From Streptomyces sp. TS71-3 (GTDB lineage: Bacteria; Actinomycetota; Actinomycetes; Streptomycetales; Streptomycetaceae), in NCBI RefSeq assembly GCF_018327685.1, contig NZ_BNEL01000001.1, forward strand, positions 682,001 to 746,000: a stretch of DNA of 64,000 nucleotides. Reading direction: 5' to 3'. This document shows positions 43,456 to 53,127 of this stretch, piece by piece. A model generated the notes under the pieces. The model searched no databases. It was given only the letters and a program-made list of their open reading frames with translations, and had not been told where the DNA came from. Every line of letters starts with the position of its first letter. Positions within the stretch are counted from its first letter, which is position 1. Made by a program: the position numbers and the translations under genes.

Positions 43456-44481
43456 ATGACCCACGGGACCGCGATCCCCGACACCATGCGGGCCTGGGTG
43501 GCCCCGGCCGCCCGCAAGGGCACGATCCACCGCATAGAGCTCAGGGTCCCCACCCCGGAACCGGACGAGTACCTCGTCAAGGTGCACGCCTGCGGCGTGT
43601 GCCGCACCGACCTGCACGTACGCGACGGCGACCTCCCCGCGCACCTGGAGCGCGTGGTACCGGGCCACGAGGCGGTCGGCGAGGTGGTGCTGGCCGGCGA
43701 GCGCACCACGATGCCGGCGGCCGGCACCCGCGTCGGCGTGCCGTGGCTGCGCAGGACCGACGGCACGTGCAGGTACTGCACCCGCGGCCAGGAGAACCTC
43801 TGCCCGGCGTCCGTCTACACCGGCTGGGACGTGAACGGCGGCTACGCCGAGTACGTCACCGTGCCCGCCGCCTACGCCTACGAACTGCCCCCCGGCTACA
43901 CCGACGAGGAGCTGACACCCCAGCTCTGCGCGGGGATCATCGGCTACCGCGCGCTGCGCCGCGCCGACCTCCCCGAGGGCGGCAGGCTCGGCATCTACGG
44001 CTTCGGCGCGTCCGCGCACCTCACCGCGCAGGTCGCGCTGGCCGAGGGCGCGACGGTGCACGTGCTGACCCGGTCCCCGGACGCGCAGGCCCTCGCGCTG
44101 GACCTGGGCGCCACGTCCGCGCGCGACGCCGAGGACGGGCCGCCCGAGCCGCTGGACGCGGCGATCCTCTTCGCGCCGGTCGGCACCCTCGTCCCGACGG
44201 CCCTGGAGGCGCTGGACCGCGGCGGCACCCTGAGCATCGCCGGGATCCACCTCACGGACATCCCCTCGCTGAACTACCAGCGGCACCTGTTCCAGGAGCG
44301 GACGGTGCGCAGCGTCACCGCCAACACCCGCAGGGACGGCCGCGGCTTCCTCGCCACCGCCGCCGAGCACCGGCTGCACGCCACCCTGACGCACTACGAC
44401 TTCGACGACGCCGACCGCGCCCTCGACGACCTCGCGGCGGGCCGCGTGAACGGCGCCGCGGTGCTGCGGATGCCCGCCTGA
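43456..44481 (+). CDS. Zinc-dependent alcohol dehydrogenase (MDR family)
   Basis: The protein has 341 residues. Catalytic zinc ligands are Cys49 in CGVCRTDLH and the GHE motif at 70-72. The structural zinc loop reads [15 protein letters not shown], with Cys105, Cys108 and Cys116; the first expected Cys is replaced by Asp103. The Rossmann segment [19 protein letters not shown] is present. It most resembles the AdhA-like group that oxidises simple alcohols with NAD(P). GGGGAGGTGG ends 6 nt before ATG 43456. Convergent with the small Cys-containing gene; a hairpin lies between. Confidence 0.88.
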   Translation: MTHGTAIPDTMRAWVAPAARKGTIHRIELRVPTPEPDEYLVKVHACGVCRTDLHVRDGDLPAHLERVVPGHEAVGEVVLAGERTTMPAAGTRVGVPWLRRTDGTCRYCTRGQENLCPASVYTGWDVNGGYAEYVTVPAAYAYELPPGYTDEELTPQLCAGIIGYRALRRADLPEGGRLGIYGFGASAHLTAQVALAEGATVHVLTRSPDAQALALDLGATSARDAEDGPPEPLDAAILFAPVGTLVPTALEALDRGGTLSIAGIHLTDIPSLNYQRHLFQERTVRSVTANTRRDGRGFLATAAEHRLHATLTHYDFDDADRALDDLAAGRVNGAAVLRMPA

Positions 44482-44519
44482 CGAGCGGAACGCCGAGCTC
44501 GCACAGCGGAACCGGGGCT

Positions 44520-44538
44520 CCGGGGCCGGCGGCCCCGG
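44520..44538. terminator. Bidirectional hairpin between convergent genes
   Basis: CCGGGGCC (44520-44527) and GGCCCCGG (44531-44538) form an 8-bp stem with a 3-nt loop, 39 bp after the alcohol dehydrogenase stop and directly next to the stop of the facing gene. Confidence 0.65.
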
Positions 44539-44540
44539 TC

Positions 44541-44678
44541 CTACTCCGGCTCCGTGCTCTCCGCCTCGTACCGCCTCGTCCACGAGGCCCCGCACCGGCA
44601 CCGGAACTGCTCGACCAGTTCCCCGTCCTCGGTCACGCCCAGCCCCTGGACGAGGCGGACGTGAACATGCTCAGCCAT
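44541..44678 (-). CDS. Small Cys-containing protein (45 residues)
   Basis: The sequence reads MAEHVHVRLVQGLGVTEDG then ELVEQFRCRCGASWTRRYEA. The CRCG motif has two cysteines that might bind metal as half of a zinc ribbon. GAGGG lies about 8 nt before the ATG. No family could be named; the case rests on the ribosome-binding site, placement next to a terminator and non-repetitive composition. Confidence 0.55.
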   Translation of the reverse strand: MAEHVHVRLVQGLGVTEDGELVEQFRCRCGASWTRRYEAESTEPE

Positions 44679-44724
44679 GGAAGAGCCCTCGCTCCGTGCT
44701 CCGGGGTCGATCATCGTGATCGGT

Positions 44725-44803
44725 TGGTCGGTCAGGTCGGTCCGTCGGTCTGTCCGCCGGTCGGTCAGGCCGGTCAGGCCGGTCCGTCGGCCGGTCGGCG
44801 GCG
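44725..44803. repeat. GGTCGGTC/GGTCCGTC simple repeat
   Basis: A run of degenerate 4- and 8-bp units (GGTCGGTCAGGTCGGTCCGT and similar) fills the gap before the LacI-type regulator. No function is apparent. Confidence 0.7.
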
Positions 44804-44883
44804 CAGTCCTCCATCCTCCCTCAAGAGGGACGAAAGGGGTAATGAGCCGCATCACACGGCCACCCGCCCCACCCAGGGCCCCT

Positions 44884-44895
44884 CGAAAACTTTCG
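44884..44895. promoter_or_regulatory. LacI-type operator-like palindrome before the LacI regulator
   Basis: CGAAAACTTTCG has CGAAA and TTTCG half-sites separated by 2 bp, ending 12 bp before the regulator ATG. The same pattern recurs upstream of the deacetylase and xylanase genes. Half-sites of this kind are known for Streptomyces LacI-family regulators of hemicellulose genes. Confidence 0.65.
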
Positions 44896-44907
44896 GGCAC
44901 GTGGCCT

Positions 44908-46071
44908 ATGCTGCACGTCGTGCGTGAAGACGAGGAGACGGGGCGGGTCACCCTGGCGCAGGTCGCCGAGCAGGCGGGTGTCTCGATCTCGACGGTGTCG
45001 AAGGTGCTCAACGGCCGCCAGGACGTCTCCCGGCCGACCCGGCTCAAGGTCGAACGGCTGCTGGAGGAGCATGCCTACCGGCGTACGCCGCGCTCCGCGT
45101 GGGAGGCGCCCCTCATAGAGATCGTCTTCCACGAACTGGACAGCATCTGGGGCATGGAGCTGATCCGCGGCGTGGAGGACGTGGCCAAGGCGAACCACGC
45201 CAGCGTGGTGCTGACGGAGAGCGGGACCCGGCACCTGCCGGGTCCCGACTGGGTCGGGGGCGTGGTGCAGCGCCGCCCGATCGGCGTGGTGCTGGTCTTC
45301 TCGTCGCTGCCGCCCGCGGTCAAGAAGCAGCTCAAGTCCCGCGGCATCCCCTTCGTGATCGTCGACCCGGCGGGCGACCCCGAGACCGACGTGCCGTCGG
45401 TCGGCTCCGCCAACTGGTCCGGGGGCCTCGCCGCCACCCGCCACCTGATCGAGTGCGGGCACCGGCGGATCGCGATCATCACGGGACCGGGCGACATGCT
45501 CTGCTCCATGGCCCGCCTGGACGGCTACCGCTCGGCCCTGAGCATGGCCGGCCTGGAGGCCGACCCCGCCCTGACCGCCTTCGGCGACTTCCACGTGGAC
45601 GGCGGCTACGCGCGCGCGATGGAACTGCTCCAGTCGCCCGACCGGCCTACCGCCGTCTTCGCCGGGAGCGACCTGCAAGCCCTCGGCGTCCTGGAGGCGG
45701 CGCGGGTGCTCGGCCTGCGCGTGCCGCACGACCTGTCGGTGGTCGGCTACGACGACGTTCCGCTGGCCCAGTGGTCGAGCCCGGCGCTGACCACCGTGCA
45801 CCAGCCGCTGCGGAAGATGGCGCAGGAGGCGGCGCAGATGCTGCTGCGGCTGCGGGCCGGTCAGGACACGGCCACCCGCCTCGAACTCAACACCCGCCTG
45901 GTCGTCCGGCACAGCACGGCGCCACCGGCGGACACGGAGCCCCGGCCCGCGGCGGCCCCGCCGCGCAACGCCTCAGCGTCCGCCCCCGCGGCGGCCTCAC
46001 CGCCCGACGCCGGGGCGTCCCCGGAACCGGGCTCCGCGGCCGTGGCGGACACCGCCCCGCCGGACGCCTGA
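44908..46071 (+). CDS. LacI-family transcriptional regulator
   Basis: The protein has 387 residues. The helix-turn-helix and hinge (VTLAQVAEQAGVSISTVSKV, LNGRQDVSRPTRLKVERLL) are at about 13-60. The periplasmic-binding-protein-like effector domain runs from about 70 to 340: FHELDSIWGMELIRGVEDVA, HLIECGHRRIAIITGP, VVGYDDVPLAQWSSPALTTV. A Pro/Ala-rich tail of 45 residues ends the chain. ATG 44908 fits the family N terminus (MLHVVREDEE precedes the HTH closely). A CGAAA-N2-TTTCG palindrome next to the start suggests autoregulation. The convergent deacetylase and the xylanase beyond it carry the same type of site, so this is probably a regulator of xylan use responding to a xylo-oligosaccharide; the ligand is inferred. 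Confidence 0.9.
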   Translation: MLHVVREDEETGRVTLAQVAEQAGVSISTVSKVLNGRQDVSRPTRLKVERLLEEHAYRRTPRSAWEAPLIEIVFHELDSIWGMELIRGVEDVAKANHASVVLTESGTRHLPGPDWVGGVVQRRPIGVVLVFSSLPPAVKKQLKSRGIPFVIVDPAGDPETDVPSVGSANWSGGLAATRHLIECGHRRIAIITGPGDMLCSMARLDGYRSALSMAGLEADPALTAFGDFHVDGGYARAMELLQSPDRPTAVFAGSDLQALGVLEAARVLGLRVPHDLSVVGYDDVPLAQWSSPALTTVHQPLRKMAQEAAQMLLRLRAGQDTATRLELNTRLVVRHSTAPPADTEPRPAAAPPRNASASAPAAASPPDAGASPEPGSAAVADTAPPDA

Positions 46072-46087
46072 CCGTCCGGCGGGGCGG
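46052..46087. terminator. Perfect 15-bp bidirectional terminator
   Basis: CCGCCCCGCCGGACG (46052-46066) pairs exactly with 46073-46087 around a 6-nt loop. The left arm encodes the last residues of the LacI protein and its TGA is in the loop. The right arm lies 13 bp before the stop of the convergent deacetylase gene. Confidence 0.85.
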
Positions 46088-46100
46088 AACTTGCGTCAGC

Positions 46101-46850
46101 TCACGGCGCCGTCACCACCGGCTGGAGGTTCGAGCCGCTGACGATCTTGCCGGGGCACAGGCCGCGGGAGGCGAGGCCGCTGAGGATCTGCGGGACGGCC
46201 TGGATCGTGGTCTGGTAGCCGCCGTCGTGCATGAGGATGATGCTGCCGTTCCTCATCGTGGACGCGGCCTGCACGATCTGGGCCGTGCTGGCGCCGTTCC
46301 AGTCCTGGCTGTCCACGTTCCACAGCACCTCGGCGGTGATGCCGAGCTGCCGCTCGTCGTTCTTGAGCTGGGTGCTGGTCTCGCCGTACGGCGGGCGGAA
46401 CAGCGTCGGCCGCTGGCCGATGGTCTGCTGGATGATGTTCTGGGTCTGGGAGATCTCGTTGTAGGCGTTCGGCTCGCCGATCTGGGTCATGTGGGGGTGG
46501 GTCCAGGTGTGGTTCCCGATCCACATGCCCGCCGCCTGCTCCTGCCTGAGCAGGTCGGGGCGCTGCTGCGCGTGCTGGCCCCAGATGAAGAACGTCGCCT
46601 TGGCGCCGCCCGACTTCAGGGCGTTCAGCAGCTGGGTGGTCGACGACGCGTTGGGGCCGTCGTCGTAGGTCAGTCCCACGTACCCGTTGGGGCAGGAGGC
46701 CCAGACACCGGCCTGCGCGTCCGGCGCCGCGGGGGCGGCCGGCGAGGGAGCGGTCGACAGCACGGTGGCCGCCGCGGTCAGCAGCGCGGCGACGAGGGCC
46801 GCGCGTAACGTTCCCCGGCGCTTGGTGCCACGGGCTGGTGATGTGCGCAT
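46101..46850 (-). CDS. Secreted polysaccharide deacetylase (CE4/NodB)
   Basis: The protein has 249 residues. MRTSPARGTKRRGTLRAALV and the following hydrophobic Ala-rich segment form a signal peptide with cleavage near 40. The NodB domain has the catalytic/metal Asp pair in TYDDGP (63-64), metal histidines in HTWTH (114 and 118), RPPYG and the C-terminal MHDGG. CE4 enzymes deacetylate xylan, chitin or peptidoglycan. Placement beside a xylanase and a LacI regulator favours acetyl-xylan, though chitooligosaccharides are possible. GGAGGAA lies 5 nt before the ATG. Transcribed divergently from the xylanase across about 700 bp holding three operator-like sites. Confidence 0.9.
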   Translation of the reverse strand: MRTSPARGTKRRGTLRAALVAALLTAAATVLSTAPSPAAPAAPDAQAGVWASCPNGYVGLTYDDGPNASSTTQLLNALKSGGAKATFFIWGQHAQQRPDLLRQEQAAGMWIGNHTWTHPHMTQIGEPNAYNEISQTQNIIQQTIGQRPTLFRPPYGETSTQLKNDERQLGITAEVLWNVDSQDWNGASTAQIVQAASTMRNGSIILMHDGGYQTTIQAVPQILSGLASRGLCPGKIVSGSNLQPVVTAP

Positions 46851-47038
46851 GCTTCCTCCAAAGGGTGAGGCGCGCTCCGGCCGCCGCTCCAGGCGTGAAA
46901 CATTCCGGAGTGTGCACCGGTTGTTTTCGCCGCGCAAGCCTTCTCGCATGGTTGGCATGCGGCTCAACAGGCGCTGGGAGCCCGCGAAATACCGACGTGG
47001 CCGCCGATGTGCCGGGTATCCAGGGACGACGCCGGAGA

Positions 47039-47052
47039 CCGAAAGCTTTCGG
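47039..47052. promoter_or_regulatory. Perfect operator-like palindrome between deacetylase and xylanase
   Basis: CCGAAAGCTTTCGG is a perfect 14-bp palindrome containing CGAAA-N2-TTTCG. It lies about 190 bp upstream of the deacetylase start. The 46851-47553 gap around it contains no gene. On the minus strand TTGCGC followed after 17 nt by CACACT near 46910-46940 is a weak promoter candidate for the deacetylase. Confidence 0.7.
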
Positions 47053-47198
47053 ACTCCCGGAGACGAGGACGGCATCCGAGGCCGTACGGCATCCGTGAGC
47101 GGCGGGCGTGACGGGGCTCGCGGGTGCTCACGGGCGCTCGGGGACGACGCGGGCGCCGCTCTCCCGGCCCCTGGATCCGTGCGTCCCGGCGCCGAACT

Positions 47199-47209
47199 CG
47201 AAATTTTCG
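47199..47209. promoter_or_regulatory. Operator-like palindrome, CGAAA-N1-TTTCG
   Basis: CGAAATTTTCG has the same half-sites with a 1-bp spacer and lies about 130 bp upstream of the xylanase -35 element. It belongs to the set of four such sites around this gene group. Confidence 0.65.
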
Positions 47210-47317
47210 AAGGCCGAAACTCCTCCAACCGGCGCTGTTTCCGTCCGGACACTCGAACGCCTCGACATACACGCAGATCAGAGCGTCATTCGGCGGGTAG
47301 GTGGCGCGAGAAGGGGT

Positions 47318-47329
47318 CGAAATATTTCC
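47318..47329. promoter_or_regulatory. Operator-like site abutting the xylanase promoter
   Basis: CGAAATATTTCC has CGAAA and TTTC half-sites with a 2-bp spacer and one mismatch in the second half. It ends 11 bp before the -35 hexamer of the xylanase promoter, so a bound repressor would block RNA polymerase. Confidence 0.6.
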
Positions 47330-47334
47330 GGTAA

Positions 47335-48606
<1,272 letters not shown>

Positions 48607-49176
48607 CCGCTCAGGCTGCTCGCCCCGTCCGGCGGCGCGGTGCGGCGGCTTCCTCCCGGCCGCCGTGCCGTGAGCCGCGCACGGGCAGGTCCCCGCTCGG
48701 CTCCGTGCGGCGGTGCGCTGCCGTGGTCCGGCACCGTCCGCCGGCCACGGCAGCGGCCTCCAGCTCCGGCCCCGGCCAACCCCGCCCCGGCCGGGGCCGG
48801 TCCGGTTCACCTGGCGGTGGGGCTGTGCCCGTTGGCCCGCCGCAGGCGCGTCGTGGCTTGTCGCTCCCCCCTGCCTCAAGGGCGTGGGAGGTACACCCAC
48901 CCCGCGCCCCTGTCGGGACGGGTCCAGCCCCTTGCGGTCGTCGCCCGGCGGACGCGCCGCGCGGGCTGAGCGCGCAGTTCCCCGCGCCCCTGTCGGGGCC
49001 CGTCGAGCCCCTTGCGGTCGTTGCCCGGCGGACGCGCCGCGCGGGCTGAGCGCGCAGTTCCCCGCGCCCCTGCCGCGGCACAGGCCCACCGCCAGGTCGG
49101 CCTTGGCACAGGCCCACCGCAAGATCAGGTCGACCCGGCCGCCAGGCCGGAAACCGGTCCACTTAGGCTCCGGGAC
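48607..49176. repeat. Intergenic region with family B and tandem family A repeats
   Basis: Family B lies at about 48865-48905. Family A copies in minus orientation at 48970-48990 and 49050-49070 are exactly 80 bp apart, and the text between (CCTTGCGGTCGTTGCCCGGC and following) is duplicated, so this is a tandem 80-bp repeat. Just after the xylanase stop, CGGTGCGGCGG near 48636 can pair with CCGCCGTGCCG near 48660 with two wobbles, a possible terminator. No gene is supported. Confidence 0.7.
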
Positions 49177-49530
49177 ATGGACATACTCACCCATCTCTTC
49201 GTCGGCCTGCACATCATCGGCATCGCCTCGCTGCTGGGCGGCTTCCTCACCCAGGTGAAGGCGGTGGGCGAGAACCGCGCCCGCTTCAGCGCCCCGATGC
49301 TGCACGGCGCCCTCGCCATGCTGGTCACCGGCGTCGTCCTGGTCGGTCTCAACGAAGCCGGCGACCACCCTGTGAACGCCGTCAAGATAGGCATCAAGCT
49401 CGCCTTCCTGATCGTGATCCTCGGGCTGGTCTACGTGAAGCGGGACGAGGAGACGGTGGACAAGGGAGCGTTCGCCACGGTGGGCGCGCTCACCGTGGCG
49501 AACATCTTCATCGCCGTGCTGTGGACCTGA
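49177..49530 (+). CDS. Small four-helix membrane protein
   Basis: The protein has 117 residues. Four hydrophobic helices fill the sequence: LTHLFVGLHIIGIASLLGGF, APMLHGALAMLVTGVVLVGL, GIKLAFLIVILGLVYVK and FATVGALTVANIFIAVLW. No known catalytic motif. No Shine-Dalgarno precedes ATG 49177; TAGGCT ends 7 nt before it and could be a -10 for a leaderless message. Conserved small membrane protein of unknown role. Confidence 0.72.
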   Translation: MDILTHLFVGLHIIGIASLLGGFLTQVKAVGENRARFSAPMLHGALAMLVTGVVLVGLNEAGDHPVNAVKIGIKLAFLIVILGLVYVKRDEETVDKGAFATVGALTVANIFIAVLWT

Positions 49531-49557
49531 GGGCGTGCTGCCCCCACCTGGTGCTTG

Positions 49558-50295
49558 CTAGCCCAGATGCCGGGTGAAGAACCCCGCCGCGGCGTCCCCC
49601 GCGGACTGCGGGACCCCGGCGTGCCCGCCCATATTGGCGTTCAGCGTCTTCTCCCTGGAGCCGAAGGCGTCGAACAGGTCCAGGGCCCGCTGCCGGTCGT
49701 TCCCCTCGTCGTCCCACTGGAGCAGGACGTGCAGCGGGATGGTGACCCGCCGGGCCTCCTCGAACAGGGCGCGGGGCACGTAACTCCCGGCGAACAGGAC
49801 GGCGGCCGCGATGCGCGGCTCGACCACCGCCAGCCGGATCCCGATGGAGATCATTCCCCCCGAGTACCCGACCGGGCCGCCGATCCCGGGCAGCGAGAGG
49901 AGGGCGTCCAGGGCGGCCTGCCACTCCGGGACCGCCGTTTCGACCAGCGGCAGGACGAGCCGGTCCACGATCTCCTCACCGACCGGCTCGCCGGCCTCCA
50001 GCGCCCGGTGCAGGTCGGCGCGTGCCTGCTCGGCGGCGGCGGAACGGGGCCGGTCACCGCTTCCGGGGAGTTCGATGGTGGCCGTGGCGAAGCCCTCGGC
50101 CGCGGAGTGCCGGGCCCGGCCCACCAGCCGGGGGTACATCTTCCGCAGCCCGCCGGGGTGGCCGAGCAGGATCAGCGGCGCCGGTGCGGATGCGGAGGCG
50201 GATCCGGGCGCCCACAGGGTGCCGGGGATCTCGCCGAGGGTGAAGTCGCGTTCGAGGACGCCGTCGTCGAGGCGCCGTTCGGAAGTGAACTGCAT
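49558..50295 (-). CDS. Alpha/beta hydrolase, dienelactone hydrolase-like
   Basis: The protein has 245 residues. LILLGHPGGLRKMYP supplies an oxyanion-hole region and GYSGGMISIG the nucleophile elbow (GxSxG with Ser). Downstream, LHVLLQWDDEGNDRQRALDL carries the acid residue and NMGGHAGVP the histidine. The catalytic triad of the family is thus complete. It should hydrolyse an ester or lactone; the substrate is unknown. ATG 50295 follows GAAAGG by about 9 nt. Convergent with the small membrane gene, 27 bp apart. Confidence 0.82.
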   Translation of the reverse strand: MQFTSERRLDDGVLERDFTLGEIPGTLWAPGSASASAPAPLILLGHPGGLRKMYPRLVGRARHSAAEGFATATIELPGSGDRPRSAAAEQARADLHRALEAGEPVGEEIVDRLVLPLVETAVPEWQAALDALLSLPGIGGPVGYSGGMISIGIRLAVVEPRIAAAVLFAGSYVPRALFEEARRVTIPLHVLLQWDDEGNDRQRALDLFDAFGSREKTLNANMGGHAGVPQSAGDAAAGFFTRHLG

Positions 50296-50472
50296 GGTCG
50301 TGCCTTTCGGGAGTGCCGGGTGGCGCTCCCGGACGACCTATCGCCCGACCGTGACCCCGGAGGGGAGCACCCGTGTCGATATCGCGTTCACGGGTACCAC
50401 CTCCTCGTTCTCTCGCACGGCCACCGGAAACGTAGCAGCGGCCGCCGCGCTCCTCCAACGGGTTTTCGCGGG

Positions 50473-50499
50473 GGCTCCGTGGCCGGATGCCACGGAGCC
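50473..50499 (-). terminator. Displaced terminator of the NlpC/P60 gene
   Basis: GGCTCCGTGG (50473-50482) pairs with CCACGGAGCC (50490-50499) across 7 nt. Without the IS4-family insertion it would lie about 28 nt downstream of the NlpC/P60 stop codon. The insertion has moved it 1.4 kb away from the gene. Confidence 0.7.
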
Positions 50500-50532
50500 G
50501 TCGCCGCAGAGGTTGCCGGACACGACCTAGCC

Positions 50533-51970
50533 CCAATGCCGGTGACTTAGGTTCTGTTCCGCCGAGTGATGGTGACGGTGTCTGGTGCGGGTGGTGTCTG
50601 GTGGTGGTGCTCGGCCCGTTTGAGTCGCCAGTTGGACATCTTGCGTTTGATCACTCGGGGGCAGGCCCGGTGGCGGCGTGGGGGCAGCAGGCGTTCGGCG
50701 ATCTCAGCCAGGGTGCGGGTCAGCGCCCGGGCGAGTCTGCCGGGGGGAAAACGCCGCCTGGGCTGGGACCTGGCGGCGCACGATCCGCAGGGAGCGTGTG
50801 AAGGAGAGCCGGTCGGGATCAAGACCGTGGCCGGTGGCGGCCCGGTGTATCAGCTGCCGGATGGCGTGATGCACCAGGAGGAAGCCGTAGATCTCCTGCT
50901 CCACGCCCCACGGGTACTTCGAGCGTAGGACGAGCTTCGGGCCGCGCTGGTGGGTTTTGATCTCGTCCAGTGTGGTCTCGATCTCCCACCGCTGGGTGTA
51001 AAGCGCGGCCAGGTCCTTCGCCGGTGCCTGTTCAGGGTCGAGCACGGTGGTCAGCAGGCGGTAGACGGTGGCATCGCCGGTGCGGGCAAGGGTGTACTCG
51101 ATCACCCGGACCACCACCGGGTTGCGGCGGCTCCTGCGGTCCGGCTCGGCATGGATCGTGCTGAGGTAGGAGCCGTCGGCCAGCACCTGCACCACGGGCA
51201 GGGCCGCGCTTTTACGCATCCGCCACAGCAGGTCCGCGCCCGTGGCCCGGGCGGCCTGCCACAACTCGAAGCCGTAAAAGCCCCGGTCGGCCAGCAGTAG
51301 CATCCCCGCCCGCAGCTCGCCGAACAGTTGCCGGGACAGCACCGGCTCGCTCACCGACAGCGGCCCGATGGCCGCGCCGAACACCGCGTGCGTCCCGCAC
51401 TCAGCCAGCGCCACTACCCTGGCCTGCGGGAATGCACCCGTCCCCCGCCCCGAACCCGGGCGGCCGAAGAAGCTGTCATTGTCCGCGGTGTCCGCCAGGT
51501 CCAGGGTCGTGCCGTCCACCGCCACCAGGCGCCACCGCCGATACCAGGCACCCGCCGTCTGCGGCACCGCCACCGGACAGCACACCCGCGCGAACAGCAT
51601 CTTCAACGGCTGCACGCCCAGGCGCCGACGCGCCCGCCCGATCGCGGCAGTCGTCGGTACCCGCCAGGACCGCTTCCGGTCCCCCAGCCCCTCGCCCAGC
51701 AGCCGCGCGACCTCTTCATACGGCTGCCCGAAGAACAGACACATCGCCAGCACGAAGTACACGACCACGCGGGCCGGCAGCAGCCGATTGCGCTGCTCGC
51801 CCCGCCCGGCCTCCGCGATCACCTCATCCACCAGCTCCGGCGGAAACGAACGCGTCAACACCCCGATCGCGATCCGGTCCGACAACCGCTCACCCACAGA
51901 CGACTTGACCTGCCCCACCCTCGCCACACCACAACCAACGAGCCCAGGACACCTAAGTCACCGGCATTGG
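50533..51970 (-). mobile_element. IS4-family insertion sequence, complete (1438 bp)
   Basis: Perfect 20-bp inverted ends (CCAATGCCGGTGACTTAGGT at the left, its complement at 51951-51970) bound a single transposase gene. The 8-bp direct repeat ACCTAGCC flanks it at 50525-50532 and 51971-51978. Ends, duplication and transposase are all intact, so transposition looks recent. The duplicated target contains the stop codon of the neighbouring NlpC/P60 gene, whose coding sequence is therefore unharmed. Confidence 0.93.
50704..51927 (-). CDS. IS4-family transposase
   Basis: The protein has 407 residues. The N-terminal IS4-type domain covers about 1-125 (SDRIAIGVLTRSFPPELVDE). Catalytic Asp138 is in VAVDGTTLDLADT, Asp214 in LLADRGFYG, and the third acid Glu317 lies in the Y-(2)-R-(3)-E-(6)-K signature (Tyr310, Arg313, Glu317, Lys324) that defines the family. 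It is full length with no interruption, so probably active. It begins with GTG 44 bp inside the right end of the element. Confidence 0.93.
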   Translation of the reverse strand: MARVGQVKSSVGERLSDRIAIGVLTRSFPPELVDEVIAEAGRGEQRNRLLPARVVVYFVLAMCLFFGQPYEEVARLLGEGLGDRKRSWRVPTTAAIGRARRRLGVQPLKMLFARVCCPVAVPQTAGAWYRRWRLVAVDGTTLDLADTADNDSFFGRPGSGRGTGAFPQARVVALAECGTHAVFGAAIGPLSVSEPVLSRQLFGELRAGMLLLADRGFYGFELWQAARATGADLLWRMRKSAALPVVQVLADGSYLSTIHAEPDRRSRRNPVVVRVIEYTLARTGDATVYRLLTTVLDPEQAPAKDLAALYTQRWEIETTLDEIKTHQRGPKLVLRSKYPWGVEQEIYGFLLVHHAIRQLIHRAATGHGLDPDRLSFTRSLRIVRRQVPAQAAFSPRQTRPGADPHPG

Positions 51971-51972
51971 AC

Positions 51973-53112
51973 CTAGCCCGGCCGCACCACGCTGTAGATC
52001 GGCATGTACGTCATCGGGATCGTCTCCACGGTCTTCCCGGGCCTCGGCGCGTCGATGACGTTGCCGTCGCCTATGTAGATGCCGACGTGGCTGATGTCGG
52101 AGAAGTAGAAGACCAGGTCGCCCGGCCTGGCCTCGGTGGTGGAGACGGTCGTGCCGACCTTGACCTGGTCCCAGGTGGTGCGGGGCAGGGAGACGCCGGC
52201 CGTCTTCCAGGCCGCCTGCACCAGGCCGGAGCAGTCGAACGACTCGGGTCCGGTGGCCCCCCACACGTACGGCTTGCCGAGCTGGGCCTTGGCGAACGCC
52301 ACCGCCTGGGCGCCCATCGTCGAGGTGCTGCTGGATCCGCTGCTCGATCCGCTGCCGCTGCTCCCGGCCTGCTCCCGCTGCTTCTCCGCGGCGGCGGCCT
52401 GCTGGGCGGCCAGTTCCTTCGCCTTGCGGGCGGCGGCCTCCTCCTTCTGCCGCTCGATCGCCGCGAGGCGCGCCTTCTGCTCGGCGGTCAGCTTCGACAG
52501 CATGGTCCGCGCGGTGCTCAGCTTCTTCTGGACGTCTTCCTTGGTCTTGCGGAGCGTCGCCTGCGAATGCGTCAGCTCCGTCAGGTTCTTGGCGGCCTCG
52601 GTGCGCTTCTTCGCCGTCGCGGCCTGCTGCTTCTCGAAGCTGTCGACGGCGACCTTCTGCCGGTCGGTGAGCCGGCTCATCAGGTGGTCGTCGTCGAAGT
52701 ACTGCTGGGGGTCCTCGGCCAGCAGCAGGGTGGCGGTGTCGGAGATGCCGCCGGTGCGGTACTGGGCCGCCGCGAACGAGCCGAGCTCCTGGCGTGCGGT
52801 GTTCAGCTTCTCCGTGCCCTTGGCGATCTGGTCGAGGAGGTCGTCCACGCGCTTGCGCTGGGCGTCCGCGTGCTCCTTGGCGCCGTTGTACTTCTCGGTG
52901 GCGACACCGGCCTGGTGGTACAGGCCGTCGACCTGCTTCTGCACCTCTTCGATGGAGGGTCTGGGCTTCGCGGGCGCGGCCTGCGCGCTCGACGCCAGCA
53001 GGGCCACCGACGTCAGGGCGGCCGTCGTGACACCGACGGCGGGAACGAGGGCGGGGGGAGTGCGCAGGCCCCCGAAGGTGCTGGTGCTCTGCGCTTTGCG
53101 GTGCGACGCCAC
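51973..53112 (-). CDS. Secreted NlpC/P60 peptidoglycan hydrolase
   Basis: The protein has 379 residues. The signal peptide (PALVPAVGVTTAALTSVALL) ends near AQA-AP. Residues 50-230 are coiled coil rich in Ala, Glu, Lys and Gln. A Gly/Ser linker follows (about 235-255), then the NlpC/P60 domain with catalytic Cys294 in FDCSGLVQAAW, the His in SDISHVGIYIGDG and a final polar residue. Such RipA-like endopeptidases cut gamma-D-Glu-diaminoacid bonds in the wall during growth or sporulation. The start is GTG 53112 with GGAAGGAG upstream. A c-di-AMP riboswitch in the leader should control it. The IS4-family element abuts its stop codon. Confidence 0.93.
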   Translation of the reverse strand: MASHRKAQSTSTFGGLRTPPALVPAVGVTTAALTSVALLASSAQAAPAKPRPSIEEVQKQVDGLYHQAGVATEKYNGAKEHADAQRKRVDDLLDQIAKGTEKLNTARQELGSFAAAQYRTGGISDTATLLLAEDPQQYFDDDHLMSRLTDRQKVAVDSFEKQQAATAKKRTEAAKNLTELTHSQATLRKTKEDVQKKLSTARTMLSKLTAEQKARLAAIERQKEEAAARKAKELAAQQAAAAEKQREQAGSSGSGSSSGSSSTSTMGAQAVAFAKAQLGKPYVWGATGPESFDCSGLVQAAWKTAGVSLPRTTWDQVKVGTTVSTTEARPGDLVFYFSDISHVGIYIGDGNVIDAPRPGKTVETIPMTYMPIYSVVRPG

Positions 53113-53127
53113 TGAGGGCGACTCCTT

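Noticed and set aside
50338..50523. 61-codon minus-strand frame beside the IS4-family element
   Set aside because: It begins within the ancestral 3' end of the NlpC/P60 gene and runs through its terminator hairpin.
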